Source: CAZKHG01 sp964552655 (GTDB lineage: Bacteria > Bacteroidota > Bacteroidia > Bacteroidales > Tenuifilaceae). Taken from it: 64,000 nt of DNA. Location of the stretch: NCBI GenBank assembly GCA_964552655.1, contig CAZKHG010000002.1:1-64000 (forward strand), in the 5' to 3' direction. The position numbers and the translations under genes were made by a program. The stretch's first letter is position 1. Each line of letters opens with the position of its first letter. Under the pieces are notes generated by a model, which was not told where the DNA came from, made no database searches, and saw only the letters and a program-made list of their open reading frames with translations. Below, piece by piece: positions 1 to 9,615 of the stretch.

Positions 1-1
1 T

Positions 2-3000
2 GCAACAATTGAGGTTTTAGGAACAATGCGCTCCCAAACAATAGCCCGGTTGATAGTCGCCCCGGTTGATTATAACCCGGTAAAGGGATCGATAATTGTG
101 TATAATGACCTTGATGTTGAGGTTAATTTGCAGGATGCCGATCAATCAACCCAGGATTATAACGATCAGAAAACCTTTTCGCCATATTTTGAATTTGTTT
201 ACAAGTCACTCTTTAATGCCACGAACTCAACATATGACAACCATCCTGACCTGACAAAATATCCAGTAAAAATGCTGATAATCAGCAACAGGATGTTTGA
301 ACAAACGCTGCAACCCTTTATTGAATGGAAAAAGCTCAAAGGATTCAATGTGATTGTTGCTTATACTGATGTTATTGGCTCAACCGCTGATCAAATTAAA
401 ACCTTTATTCAGCAACAATATAGCTCAGCCACACCCGATGACCCTGCTCCATCTTTCCTGGTTCTGGTTGGTGACGTTGATCAGGTCGCAGCATCGGCAA
501 CCGGATCGGCAACCGGCAGGAAAACAGATCTGTATTACGCAAGCGTTGATGGCGATATGTTTCCTGATATGTACTACGGAAGACTATCCGCAACCAAGAC
601 AACCCAGCTTGCAAATATTATAAGTAAGATACTATACTATGAAAAATATCAGTTTGTTGATCCTACATATCTTAATCAGGTTACACTTATTGCCGGAAAT
701 GATGCAGAATGGAATTATAAAGTTGGACAGCCTACAGTAAAGTATGGTACCGCTAATTATTTTAACACCTCCAAAGGGTTTTCTTCTGTAAATGAGTATG
801 GTGTAACATCCGATCCAAATAACCCCTCTGCAATTTCAGGTTATACCGGTTGTTATACAAATGATAAGATTTCTGTGGCGATGGTAAACTATACCGCTCA
901 TTGCAGTGAAACCGCCTGGAGCGATCCAGCGTTATCAATATCGGCAGTAAACGGTTTTTCAAACCTTAATAAATATCCCCTGGCGATAGGAAATTGTTGT
1001 CTTTCCGGCGATTTTGGGTACTCAGAGTGTATCGGAGAAACATGGATTCGTGGTCAAAACAAGGGAGCGGTTACTTATATTGGCTCTTCACCTTCCACGT
1101 ATTGGCTGGAGGATTTTTATTGGTCGGTTGGGGCATTCCCAATGGTGGGAGAAAATAACGGCTACGTCCCTACTTTTGGTGAAACTACAACTGGTATGTA
1201 TGACGCCCCCTTTGTTAGCAAATATACTACCACCGGGGCAATGGTTTTTGCAGGTAATTTGGCGGTAACTGAAGTTGATGTAATGAATTATGAATCACAA
1301 TCATCGCCACTGTATTACTGGCAAGCATATAACATACTTGGCGACCCCTCTTTAATGCCTTATTTTACTGAAGCAGAAAGAAACAATGTAACACATAATG
1401 ATTATATTCCTTTAGGGGAATCAGTATTTAAAGTAAATACCCTACAAGGATCATACATCACATTATCAAAGGATAATCAAATTGTTGGTTCGATCTATGC
1501 AAACCAAACTGGTGAGATTGATGTTCCAGTGATACCTATTACCCAAGAAGGAGAAGTTGTAGTGGCCATTACCCGCCCTCAAACGATCCCTTATTTTGAT
1601 ACAATTAACGCAATAACACCAACAGGCCCATATTTAATTCTGAACAACTATTCAATAAATGATAATCTATTCAATAATAATAGTAAAGCAGATTTCAACG
1701 AAACATTTACTACAAATCTAAGCATTAAAAACCTGGGAACCGAACCTGCAACTAATGTTAAAATAATTATTTCAGGGACTGATGATTATATAAATTTTAC
1801 TGGCGAAGACACCATTGCAATTCCCAACATTCCTTCTGGGGAAGGATTAAACATTGTAGATGTTTTAAACACCTTCACATTTACAGTAAGAGAAAATATT
1901 CCAGATCAGCATGTTGCAATATTTTACCTGAAGTTTTTAAGCAATCAGGGTAACTGGACATCCAAATTAAAAATCACCTTAAATTCACCGGAAATATCAA
2001 TTATTGGAATAGCAATTGATGACAGTAAACTAGGGGATAATAATGGAAAATTCAACCTTGGTGAATCCTGTTTTGCTTCAGTTCAAATTAAAAACACAGG
2101 GCATTCCGATATTAGTGGGTTGACTTGTGAAATTTCTGTACCTGATAGTCTTAAAGATTTTATATCAGTAAGTTTTGAACCTATAAACGAGTTCTCAATA
2201 ATCACCGGGGAAACCCATTCGGTAGCATTTAGAATTACTTCAAGCCCGGTTTTTTCCGGATATAATGAGTTGCCAATAATTGTAAAAATAAATTCTTTAT
2301 CCCCGACAAAGATCAGTCAGTTCTATAGTAAACCAGTTACAATAATCCCCGACAATGTGGTAATAATGTCTAACACCATTGTTAATACATGTTATTCAAC
2401 TTTCTATGATTCGGGGGGTGAAACAGGAGACTATTCAAACTTAGAAAATATTACAAAATCTTTTTTTACCAATAATGAGTATAGTAAATTAAAGGTAAAA
2501 TTCAACACCTTTTCCTTAGAGAATAGCTGGGATTTTCTCTATATTTATGATGGTCCGGATATTAAATCTGCTCAAATATCAGGTAGTCCATTTACAGGCA
2601 GTAACATTCCTCCTGAAATAATTTCTTCAGGCAACGCCTTAACCTTTAGGTTTACTTCCGATGGTAATACCACCAAACCGGGATGGTCTGCGATAATCGC
2701 GTGTTATAGCCCACAGGCAATTCCGACCTGTGCCTTTAATCCAAATCCCGCAAATGGAGCAACTGGTGTTTCTCAATCATTAGTTTCCTGGAATTCAGTT
2801 GCTGATGCCCAATTTTATGATGTTTACATGGGATACGACCCTGTAAATTTAGCCATGATTGGCCAAGTTCGGCAAAATTTTATGAATGTTAATCTGCAAA
2901 AATTTCAAACTTACTACTGGCGGATATTTCCCGGCAATTACCTTGGTGTATGTCAATCAGGTTGTGAAACATGGCAATTCACAACGGACACTATTACCGA

Positions 3001-4816
3001 TCAGGTAATTATGTCGAATAATGTTGTTGAAGTGGATACCGCTTATTTTTTCGATTCAGGTGGACCATTACAATCATATAAAAATAATGAGAACTATACA
3101 CTTACGGTTAAGCCCAAAATCAAAGGTACACATTTAGTGGCCGACTTCAGGGAATTCCTCGTAGAATCTCATACTACCTGTGGTTATGATAAGCTAACAA
3201 TTTATGATGGGTTAACCGATACCGCACCTATACTTGGCTATTATTGTGGGACTACAATACCCCCTTTATTGGCAGCTACAAATAGCGATGGAGCCCTCAC
3301 CTTTAAATTCCATTCCGATGAATCCGAAACCCGGGCAGGATGGAAAGCCATATTAAGGAGTGTTGGTGATGTAACATTGTTCCCACTAAGTTTCCATATT
3401 ACCGATAGCAAAGGCCCAATTGGCGATGCATCAATAATAATTAACGATAAAGTTAAGTTTAGCAATGATTATGGGAACGTATCTTATGCAGTACCAAACG
3501 GGGATGTAATCTACAAAATATTAGCATCTGGATATGAAATAATAGTTGATACCGTAACAATTTCAAGTAGTGGCCAAACCATAAATATAAATCTTAAAAA
3601 AACCAACCCGGTTAATATATCAATCTATAATGCCACTTCAGGAAATCCCGTACACGGGGTGAAAGTACAATCAGGTCTTGATTGTCTTTATTCAAATCCG
3701 AATGGTTTGGTTAAATTTTATAAACCAGAAGGTACATCTCATTTTGTTTTTACCCTTACCGGGTATGATACACTTAAAACAAACTTATCCATTCCTGATA
3801 CAGAATCAGACCACAATATATCCTTTTCACCAAGTCATTACCCAGTTTCAATAACTGTTATTGGTGTTGATGGTTCAAAACTTGGAAACGCATCCTTAAC
3901 TATCAATAATGAAACCTTCCTTTCCGATCAGGACGGTATGATTAACATCGAACTTCCTTTTAACACCTTTGGTTTTTCAGTTTCAAAAGTGGGATTTATT
4001 CCTTACTTCGATTGGATAAAGGTTAACGAGAACGCAAAAAAAACAGTTATTCTGGAACCTTTATCATCCCTGATAAAAATTGGATTTTTTGTATATGGCG
4101 CAGGGCCAAAGGATACTTTTTTGCTTGCTAATTCAGAAATATCAATTTTTATAAATGATATCATTTACCTTACCCAAAAAACTGGCGAAGCTGGAAATGA
4201 TTCCTTGCGACTTCCAAAGGGTCTTATAAAGTACTCACTAACAAAAGAAGGGTATAATCCCAAAAACAATATTCCATTTATCGTAGGTGAACTTACAAAC
4301 AGAATTGCTGATACCTTGAATCAGATTACCTACAAAGTAGAATTTAAGGTTACCTCCAACAGTAGTGAAATAAAAGACGCAAGTGTTAATATAAGTGGCT
4401 ACAAACCTATTGTTACCGATCTTTTTGGATCCGCCATTTTTAATCAGGTTGGTTGGGAAAAAGGGCTTGATTATCTGGTTACAAGGGATGGGTATCACGA
4501 CTTTCAGGGAATTATTGATGCCACGTCCGATCTTTTTATCACTGTCAATCTAACATTACTGTCAACACCAGCTATAGCCGAAAACGGAATAAGACTTTAC
4601 CCAAACCCGGCATCTAAATACATTATTATCAAATCTGAAAATGAGATTAGCCAGATTGAAATTTTTGATATCACAGGGGTTTCAAGATATTCATCCACAA
4701 ATAATCAAAGTCACGAAATCAGTGTTTCAATTGAGAATCTTCCGGGCGGTGTATATTTTATCAAGGTGATTTTTACAAATTCACTATTATACATTTCCCG
4801 ATTTATAAAGAGCTAA
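2..4816 (+). CDS. Gingipain-like C25 cysteine protease with CUB domains and T9SS sorting domain (5' partial)
   Basis: This is a secreted cysteine endopeptidase of family C25. The frame is open to the left window edge, and the residues before the first Met (position 26) look like C25 propeptide, so the true start lies outside. Numbering from that Met, the catalytic dyad is His292 (in HCSETAW) and Cys325 (in NCCLSGDF). The 33-residue spacing equals that of gingipain R (His211/Cys244). After the protease come Ig-like/CARDB-like segments (about 450-770), two CUB-like domains (about 780-900 and 990-1110, each with a YIYDG or TIYDG core), four carboxypeptidase-regulatory-like beta repeats (about 1120-1510), and a C-terminal domain beginning near RLYPNPAS that is typical of type IX secretion cargo. 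It is therefore expected to cross the outer membrane and stay on the surface or be released. No neighbour belongs to the T9SS machinery. The substrate is unknown. Confidence 0.93.
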   Translation, partial: ATIEVLGTMRSQTIARLIVAPVDYNPVKGSIIVYNDLDVEVNLQDADQSTQDYNDQKTFSPYFEFVYKSLFNATNSTYDNHPDLTKYPVKMLIISNRMFEQTLQPFIEWKKLKGFNVIVAYTDVIGSTADQIKTFIQQQYSSATPDDPAPSFLVLVGDVDQVAASATGSATGRKTDLYYASVDGDMFPDMYYGRLSATKTTQLANIISKILYYEKYQFVDPTYLNQVTLIAGNDAEWNYKVGQPTVKYGTANYFNTSKGFSSVNEYGVTSDPNNPSAISGYTGCYTNDKISVAMVNYTAHCSETAWSDPALSISAVNGFSNLNKYPLAIGNCCLSGDFGYSECIGETWIRGQNKGAVTYIGSSPSTYWLEDFYWSVGAFPMVGENNGYVPTFGETTTGMYDAPFVSKYTTTGAMVFAGNLAVTEVDVMNYESQSSPLYYWQAYNILGDPSLMPYFTEAERNNVTHNDYIPLGESVFKVNTLQGSYITLSKDNQIVGSIYANQTGEIDVPVIPITQEGEVVVAITRPQTIPYFDTINAITPTGPYLILNNYSINDNLFNNNSKADFNETFTTNLSIKNLGTEPATNVKIIISGTDDYINFTGEDTIAIPNIPSGEGLNIVDVLNTFTFTVRENIPDQHVAIFYLKFLSNQGNWTSKLKITLNSPEISIIGIAIDDSKLGDNNGKFNLGESCFASVQIKNTGHSDISGLTCEISVPDSLKDFISVSFEPINEFSIITGETHSVAFRITSSPVFSGYNELPIIVKINSLSPTKISQFYSKPVTIIPDNVVIMSNTIVNTCYSTFYDSGGETGDYSNLENITKSFFTNNEYSKLKVKFNTFSLENSWDFLYIYDGPDIKSAQISGSPFTGSNIPPEIISSGNALTFRFTSDGNTTKPGWSAIIACYSPQAIPTCAFNPNPANGATGVSQSLVSWNSVADAQFYDVYMGYDPVNLAMIGQVRQNFMNVNLQKFQTYYWRIFPGNYLGVCQSGCETWQFTTDTITDQVIMSNNVVEVDTAYFFDSGGPLQSYKNNENYTLTVKPKIKGTHLVADFREFLVESHTTCGYDKLTIYDGLTDTAPILGYYCGTTIPPLLAATNSDGALTFKFHSDESETRAGWKAILRSVGDVTLFPLSFHITDSKGPIGDASIIINDKVKFSNDYGNVSYAVPNGDVIYKILASGYEIIVDTVTISSSGQTININLKKTNPVNISIYNATSGNPVHGVKVQSGLDCLYSNPNGLVKFYKPEGTSHFVFTLTGYDTLKTNLSIPDTESDHNISFSPSHYPVSITVIGVDGSKLGNASLTINNETFLSDQDGMINIELPFNTFGFSVSKVGFIPYFDWIKVNENAKKTVILEPLSSLIKIGFFVYGAGPKDTFLLANSEISIFINDIIYLTQKTGEAGNDSLRLPKGLIKYSLTKEGYNPKNNIPFIVGELTNRIADTLNQITYKVEFKVTSNSSEIKDASVNISGYKPIVTDLFGSAIFNQVGWEKGLDYLVTRDGYHDFQGIIDATSDLFITVNLTLLSTPAIAENGIRLYPNPASKYIIIKSENEISQIEIFDITGVSRYSSTNNQSHEISVSIENLPGGVYFIKVIFTNSLLYISRFIKS

Positions 4817-4881
4817 AATTTATCCCCGAATTATAATTTCCGGAATTTACCTATAAAAACAGGATTTCAAAGAGTCATTAT

Positions 4882-4911
4882 TTTGCCATTAAATAATAAA
4901 TTATACATTTG
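4882..4911 (+). promoter_or_regulatory. Bacteroidota-type housekeeping promoter for the hybrid kinase
   Basis: TTTG (4882-4885), an 18-bp spacer and TACATTTG (4904-4911) match the Bacteroidota sigma-A consensus TTTG-N17-23-TAnnTTTG. Transcription would begin near 4918, only about 20 bases before the TTG start of the kinase. Confidence 0.65.
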
Positions 4912-4936
4912 AGGCTGATTTTTATGGGAGAATATT

Positions 4937-7900
4937 TTGGCTTCAAGAGTATTTATAAAGGATAAATCAAATAGGCGTAAAATTTACTTGGCAGTTGTTC
5001 TTGTCATCGCCGGTTTATCAACCTTCTTCACCTACCAATCTATTATAAACAACCGCTTATTAAAAGAGCAGCTGATAAAAATTACAGTTGAGGAAACCCA
5101 GTTGAAGCTAAATGGCTGCTATACGTCTATGCTAAAGGATTATTATAATGCAGTCAATAATCTTTCGCAAAACCCTGTAATTGTTGAGAAGATATCAAAA
5201 AATGACACATCGGGTTTAAGTACTCTGATTGACAATCTTTTATCTTTTAGAAGAAATATTAAAACGGAACTTTTTATTGAGTATCCCAACGGGGGTTTGT
5301 TTTATGGTAAAAAATTTTTCCCAGGCAGCTATCTATACCTTTCATCACACATAGATTCTGTTGCCGATCAAAATAAATATAGCATAATTCTTAAAGATAA
5401 TGCGCTTTATCAAACCGTTTCCTCCGCAATTTCCAATAACAAAGGGCGGGTTGTGTTGGCAATAAATGAATTTGAAGGATTTAAGTATTTAGAAGAACAA
5501 TCGGGGGTACAGTTAATTTCTGTAATTAATAATGGTGGGAAAACAGCCATAAATTCGTATGGGGAGGATCTGTTATCGAACTCAATCCCCGCAAATTTTT
5601 TAGACAATAAGAAAGAATCAACCAGGGTTTTCAAGCATCAAGATTTGTACTATTCATTTCAGGAGGTGGGAATCTTTTCATCCACAAAGGGCGAAAAAGT
5701 TGGATCTTTGTTTACCGCAATTGACATCACAAAGTTCGAAGCACCCTACAGAAAATCATTATTTCGCTCAATTTTAATCACCATCCTGGTGATAACCAGC
5801 ATAATGATTATTGTCAGGATATTTTTCAACAAGCTGCTTTTTAGCATATTCAGGCTTGAGGAGAGCTTTGAAAAGGAAATACTAAATCAAACCAAGGAAA
5901 TTCTCGACACCAACACTGAACTGAATCAGATTTTTAACTCAACGGCCAACGGGATAAGAATCATTAATAAAAATTATGAAATAATCAGGGTTAATGAAGC
6001 TTTTACAAAAATTTCCGGTTTGCAAAAAGAGATCATAGAAGGAGAAAAGTGTTATAATGTTTTTCCAGGATCATATTGCCACACGACCGATTGTCCGCTT
6101 GAGCGAATTAAAGAGGGTGAATTAACAATTGAATCTGAAGAGGTTCGGTTTAATAAAGGAGGAGAAAAGGTTCGGTGCTCTCACACCGCTGTTCCTTTTA
6201 AAGGGAAAGACGGTGAGCTGATTGGCATTATTGAGGATTTTAAGGATATAACTGATAAATACAATGTTCAGAATACGTTAAAGAAAACAGAGCAGCAGTT
6301 TTCATCCTTTATGGATAGTTTACCAGTTGGTGTTTTTATCAAAGACAAGGAAGGGGTGCTGTTGTATCATAACACATATCTCCGCAACACCCTTGGACTG
6401 GATAATTATCTGGGTAAAAATTTATCTAACGAATTAGCAGCTAGTTGGGCAAACAGAATAAAAGAAGAAGATGCCAAAACATTGCAGTTGGGAAAGATAG
6501 ATTTTGAGGAGGTTGTAATTGATAAAGAGGGCAGGGAAAGAACATTCTATACCCATAAATTCAGATTCGAAGGTGTTGATAACCAATGGCGGATTGGTGG
6601 CATTTCAATAGACATCACCTCAAGAAAAGAAGCCGAACACCATTTATATGTATTATCAAAAGCGGTAAATAACTCACCGGTTTCTATTGTTATTACTAAC
6701 CCGCAGGGAGAAATTGAATTTTCTAACCCCGCATTCACAAGAATCACAGGATATTCTAACAATGAGGCCTTGTCAAAAAACCTATTATCGCTCAAGGTGG
6801 AATACAATTCCGGTAAAAATTTAATTAAAGCTTACGAAAATATTCTTAAGGGGGATGTATGGCGCGGAGAGGTTCATATGCAGAATAAAAACGGTGAACA
6901 TTTTTGGGTGCTGGGTTCATTTGCTCCCGTACTTAACAGGAAGGGAGAAGTAGCTCACTGTGTAGCAATAATGGAGGATATTACCCTCAGGAAGGAAAAT
7001 GAAAAAGAGCTAATACTGGCCAAAACCCGTGCAGAAGAGTCGGATAAGCTTAAAACAGCATTCCTTTCAAACCTTTCCCATGAAATAAGAACCCCGCTCA
7101 ACGCAATTATCGGTTTCTCTTCACTTATAACCGATTCAGATTTAACCTATCAGGAAAAGAAGAACCTTTCCGAGGTCGTTTATAAAAACTCAAATGATCT
7201 TCTAAAGTTGATTGAGGATCTTATTGAGATTTCCGAGATAGAAACCGGTCAGCTGAACATTAAAAAATCAGAATGTTCTGTTAATAAAATATTAAACGAG
7301 CTGAAAGCGGTTTTCATTGAGGAAGATAAAAAAGCACGGGGCGTTAAATTAAATCTTCGTAAGGAGATAGGGAGTGATGATTTTACCATTCTAACCGATC
7401 CTGTCAGGCTAAAACAGGTGTTATACAACTTGATTTCAAATGCCTGCAAATTTACCGAGCAGGGTTTTGTGGAGTTTGGTTATACATTCAAGGATGATCA
7501 AACGCTTCTGTTCTATATAATTGATAGTGGCGTGGGGATAGAATTGGAAAAGCAAAAAAACATTTTTAGCCCATTCAGACAGGCCGATGATTCAAATACA
7601 AGAAAATATGGTGGGATGGGATTGGGCCTGGCAATTTCAAAGCATATTATAGAAAAATTGGGAGGTAAAATCTGGTTTACCACATGTCCCGGATCGGGCT
7701 CAACGTTTTTCTTCACCATTCCTCATATTCCGGTTCGGTTAAAGTTTGAGCAAACCCTTGTTGAGGAGAAGAGCACAACATTTAACTGGAAAAACAAAAC
7801 AATTTTAATTGCAGATGATATTGATGTCAACTATGTGTTTCTCAAAGCTGCTGTAAAAAATACAAAGGCAGAGGTTATTTGGGCAAAAAACGGGAAAGAA

Positions 7901-8158
7901 GCAGTTGATTTTGTTCAGTCGAATCCTCGGATAAATATTGTTTTGATGGATATTATTATGCCCGAGATGGACGGTTTTGAAGCTACCCGCAAAATAAAAG
8001 AGATTAACAGCAATCTTCCGGTTGTTTGTCATACTGCTTACCCCAGCAAGGAAAACTACCAGGCAAGCCTGGAGTGTGGGTTTAATACCTACCTGGCCAA
8101 ACCAATTAAGGTACAGAGCATGCTCCAGGTGATAGATAAATTTATTTCTGAGAATTAA
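4937..8158 (+). CDS. Membrane hybrid histidine kinase, three PAS domains and C-terminal receiver
   Basis: This is an inner-membrane sensor kinase. Transmembrane helices at about 15-33 and 277-297 enclose an unclassified extracytoplasmic sensor of about 240 residues. Three PAS domains follow (about 326-438, 455-565, 570-690), then HisKA with phospho-acceptor His715 in SHEIRTPLN, an HATPase with the N, G1 and G2 boxes (about 815-925), and a receiver with phospho-acceptor Asp1005 in LMDIIMPEMDG. The first PAS has an unusual Cys cluster (GEKCYNVF, SYCHTTDCP). The start is TTG at 4937; the only nearby ATG (4924) is in another frame and stops after 13 codons, and the next in-frame ATG lies beyond the first membrane helix. 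There is no HPt or DNA-binding output in the protein or beside it, so the phosphorelay partner is elsewhere. The stop overlaps the convergent phosphatase gene by four bases. Confidence 0.92.
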   Translation: MASRVFIKDKSNRRKIYLAVVLVIAGLSTFFTYQSIINNRLLKEQLIKITVEETQLKLNGCYTSMLKDYYNAVNNLSQNPVIVEKISKNDTSGLSTLIDNLLSFRRNIKTELFIEYPNGGLFYGKKFFPGSYLYLSSHIDSVADQNKYSIILKDNALYQTVSSAISNNKGRVVLAINEFEGFKYLEEQSGVQLISVINNGGKTAINSYGEDLLSNSIPANFLDNKKESTRVFKHQDLYYSFQEVGIFSSTKGEKVGSLFTAIDITKFEAPYRKSLFRSILITILVITSIMIIVRIFFNKLLFSIFRLEESFEKEILNQTKEILDTNTELNQIFNSTANGIRIINKNYEIIRVNEAFTKISGLQKEIIEGEKCYNVFPGSYCHTTDCPLERIKEGELTIESEEVRFNKGGEKVRCSHTAVPFKGKDGELIGIIEDFKDITDKYNVQNTLKKTEQQFSSFMDSLPVGVFIKDKEGVLLYHNTYLRNTLGLDNYLGKNLSNELAASWANRIKEEDAKTLQLGKIDFEEVVIDKEGRERTFYTHKFRFEGVDNQWRIGGISIDITSRKEAEHHLYVLSKAVNNSPVSIVITNPQGEIEFSNPAFTRITGYSNNEALSKNLLSLKVEYNSGKNLIKAYENILKGDVWRGEVHMQNKNGEHFWVLGSFAPVLNRKGEVAHCVAIMEDITLRKENEKELILAKTRAEESDKLKTAFLSNLSHEIRTPLNAIIGFSSLITDSDLTYQEKKNLSEVVYKNSNDLLKLIEDLIEISEIETGQLNIKKSECSVNKILNELKAVFIEEDKKARGVKLNLRKEIGSDDFTILTDPVRLKQVLYNLISNACKFTEQGFVEFGYTFKDDQTLLFYIIDSGVGIELEKQKNIFSPFRQADDSNTRKYGGMGLGLAISKHIIEKLGGKIWFTTCPGSGSTFFFTIPHIPVRLKFEQTLVEEKSTTFNWKNKTILIADDIDVNYVFLKAAVKNTKAEVIWAKNGKEAVDFVQSNPRINIVLMDIIMPEMDGFEATRKIKEINSNLPVVCHTAYPSKENYQASLECGFNTYLAKPIKVQSMLQVIDKFISEN

Positions 8159-8961
8159 TTTGCCAAGCGGAATCCCTTCAGTGCACCAATTCTTAATGAC
8201 CTTTCCTGATCCACTGTTAAATCTTTTTGTCCTTTGTAGATATTTTTTTCCCACTCCCCATACATTGGATTTGGGAGAATGATGAATTTTCGGCCAAATT
8301 CATTTTTAAATTCATCAACCTTTTGGGCACCCCAATCCTCTCCGCGGTTTTCAAAAACATCGGAGAAATCATTCAGATTGTCTCCAATTAGCAGGATTAT
8401 TTCATATTTTATTGCAATACTTTTCCTTCGATCTTCCTTGCTACTTGAATTTTCTTTAAAAAATAAGTATTCTTTTTTAGCAAAAGAAAATCCCAATGAA
8501 TCCAGATTTTTCAGTGTTGAATTTATTTCATCGGATTTACGGTTGCTTATATAAAAAACAGGGATTCCCAATGAATCACAAAAGTTCGAGAACTCAACAG
8601 CACCCGGCAAAGCTTTTGCTTTAGCAAGGTCGGTCCATTCTTTCCAAAATTCAGGGGTAAATCCTTTTGAATCAACTATTTGTTGCGCCTGAAAAGCGCT
8701 ATTATCGAACATTGTCTCATCAATATCAACAACAACAGCTTTAGGTTTTTGAGATTTCATTTTATTGAAAGACAGAACCCTTTCTTTTGCCAGGTTATAA
8801 CCTTGGTAGTAGCATGCTTTTGCTTCAGGAGAATTCTGATACCAAATGGTGGCATAAACCAGATGCTCTTGTGTACTTATTGGTGCAGTGTTTTGTTCCC
8901 TGGTATTACAGGAAACCATAAGAACCATTCCAATTAGGGATATCAAATAAATATTTCTCAT
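8155..8961 (-). CDS. HAD-family acid phosphatase lipoprotein, 5'-nucleotidase e(P4)-like
   Basis: This is a secreted phosphomonoesterase of the HAD class C acid phosphatase / lipoprotein e(P4) family, which removes phosphate from nucleotides or other phosphomonoesters outside the cytoplasm. The N-terminus is a lipoprotein signal ending in MVSC. HAD motif I reads VVDIDETMFDNS (nucleophile and acid Asp), motif II is FYISNRK and motif IV is LLIGDNLNDFSD. The length of 268 residues fits the family. It may feed nucleoside scavenging, but no neighbour supports a specific pathway. A CAAAGATA sequence at 8977-8984 (TATCTTTG on the coding strand) could be its -7 element, but no -33 partner is clear. 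The C-terminus overlaps the end of the convergent kinase gene. Confidence 0.88.
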   Translation of the reverse strand: MRNIYLISLIGMVLMVSCNTREQNTAPISTQEHLVYATIWYQNSPEAKACYYQGYNLAKERVLSFNKMKSQKPKAVVVDIDETMFDNSAFQAQQIVDSKGFTPEFWKEWTDLAKAKALPGAVEFSNFCDSLGIPVFYISNRKSDEINSTLKNLDSLGFSFAKKEYLFFKENSSSKEDRRKSIAIKYEIILLIGDNLNDFSDVFENRGEDWGAQKVDEFKNEFGRKFIILPNPMYGEWEKNIYKGQKDLTVDQERSLRIGALKGFRLAN

Positions 8962-9072
8962 AGTTTATTTTTGTTTCAAAGATAAGCAATTCGGATATTT
9001 TTATGCTGGAAGAAAAACCATTATATATAACAAGCAGCATATATCAAATGTTCCTTTTTTTCAACATTTAGC

Positions 9073-9099
9073 TGTAACTTTCAGACTCATTTCTCGTCT
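9073..9099 (+). promoter_or_regulatory. ECF-type promoter of the sigma factor gene (autoregulatory)
   Basis: TGTAAC (9073-9078), 16 bp, CGTCT (9095-9099). The same two blocks with the same 16-bp spacing lie upstream of the outer-membrane gene at 10721. TGTAAC/CGTCT resembles known ECF -35/-10 elements, so the sigma factor encoded just downstream probably transcribes its own gene and that target. Confidence 0.72.
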
Positions 9100-9123
9100 C
9101 ATTTACGAAACCTCAAGCGCTTA

Positions 9124-9609
9124 ATGACGGTAGAAGAGTACAATAAAAGTGTTGATTTATATTCTGATGGCATTTACCGCTTTGTACTAAAAACACTGAA
9201 AGATCAGGACAAGGCTAAAGATGTTGTTCAGGAATGCTATGAGCGTTTGTGGGTTAAATACCCCGAGGTTTCATTTGAAAAGGTAAAATCCTATTTGTTT
9301 ACCTCTGCGTATCACACCTCGATTGATTTGATCAGAAAAGAGAAACGTAAATTGGAGTTTGAGGCGGACAAGCCATTTGAAACTTATTCTACCGATCAAT
9401 ATACTGATGTAAAAGAGGTGCTTAGCAGGGCTGTTGATCTGCTGCCCGATGATCAGAAATCAGTTTTGATTCTTCGCGATTATGAGGGTTATAGCTATGA
9501 GGAAATTGGCGAAATAACCGGGTTAAATGAATCACAGGTTAAAGTATATATATATAGGGCGCGACTTTTCCTTAAGAATTATCTGGTTAGCATTGACAAC
9601 TTAATTTGA
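9124..9609 (+). CDS. ECF RNA polymerase sigma factor
   Basis: This is a 161-residue sigma-70 family factor of the extracytoplasmic-function type. Region 2 spans about 5-75 (DKAKDVVQECYERLW, then the SYLFTSAYHTSIDLIR segment typical of region 2.3/2.4) and region 4 spans about 105-155 (LLPDDQKSVLILRDYEGYSYEEIGEITGL plus the recognition helix). Region 3 is absent, as expected for ECF factors. It would direct RNA polymerase to TGTAAC-N16-CGTCT promoters, two copies of which lie in this locus. The next gene starts seven bases downstream and encodes a membrane protein in the place of an anti-sigma factor, so activity is probably held by sequestration. The inducing signal is unknown. Confidence 0.92.
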   Translation: MTVEEYNKSVDLYSDGIYRFVLKTLKDQDKAKDVVQECYERLWVKYPEVSFEKVKSYLFTSAYHTSIDLIRKEKRKLEFEADKPFETYSTDQYTDVKEVLSRAVDLLPDDQKSVLILRDYEGYSYEEIGEITGLNESQVKVYIYRARLFLKNYLVSIDNLI

Positions 9610-9615
9610 TATACC

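Noticed and set aside
7805..8254. 149-residue minus-strand ORF across the end of the hybrid kinase
   Set aside because: It lies opposite the conserved receiver domain and part of the phosphatase gene, with no recognisable domain.
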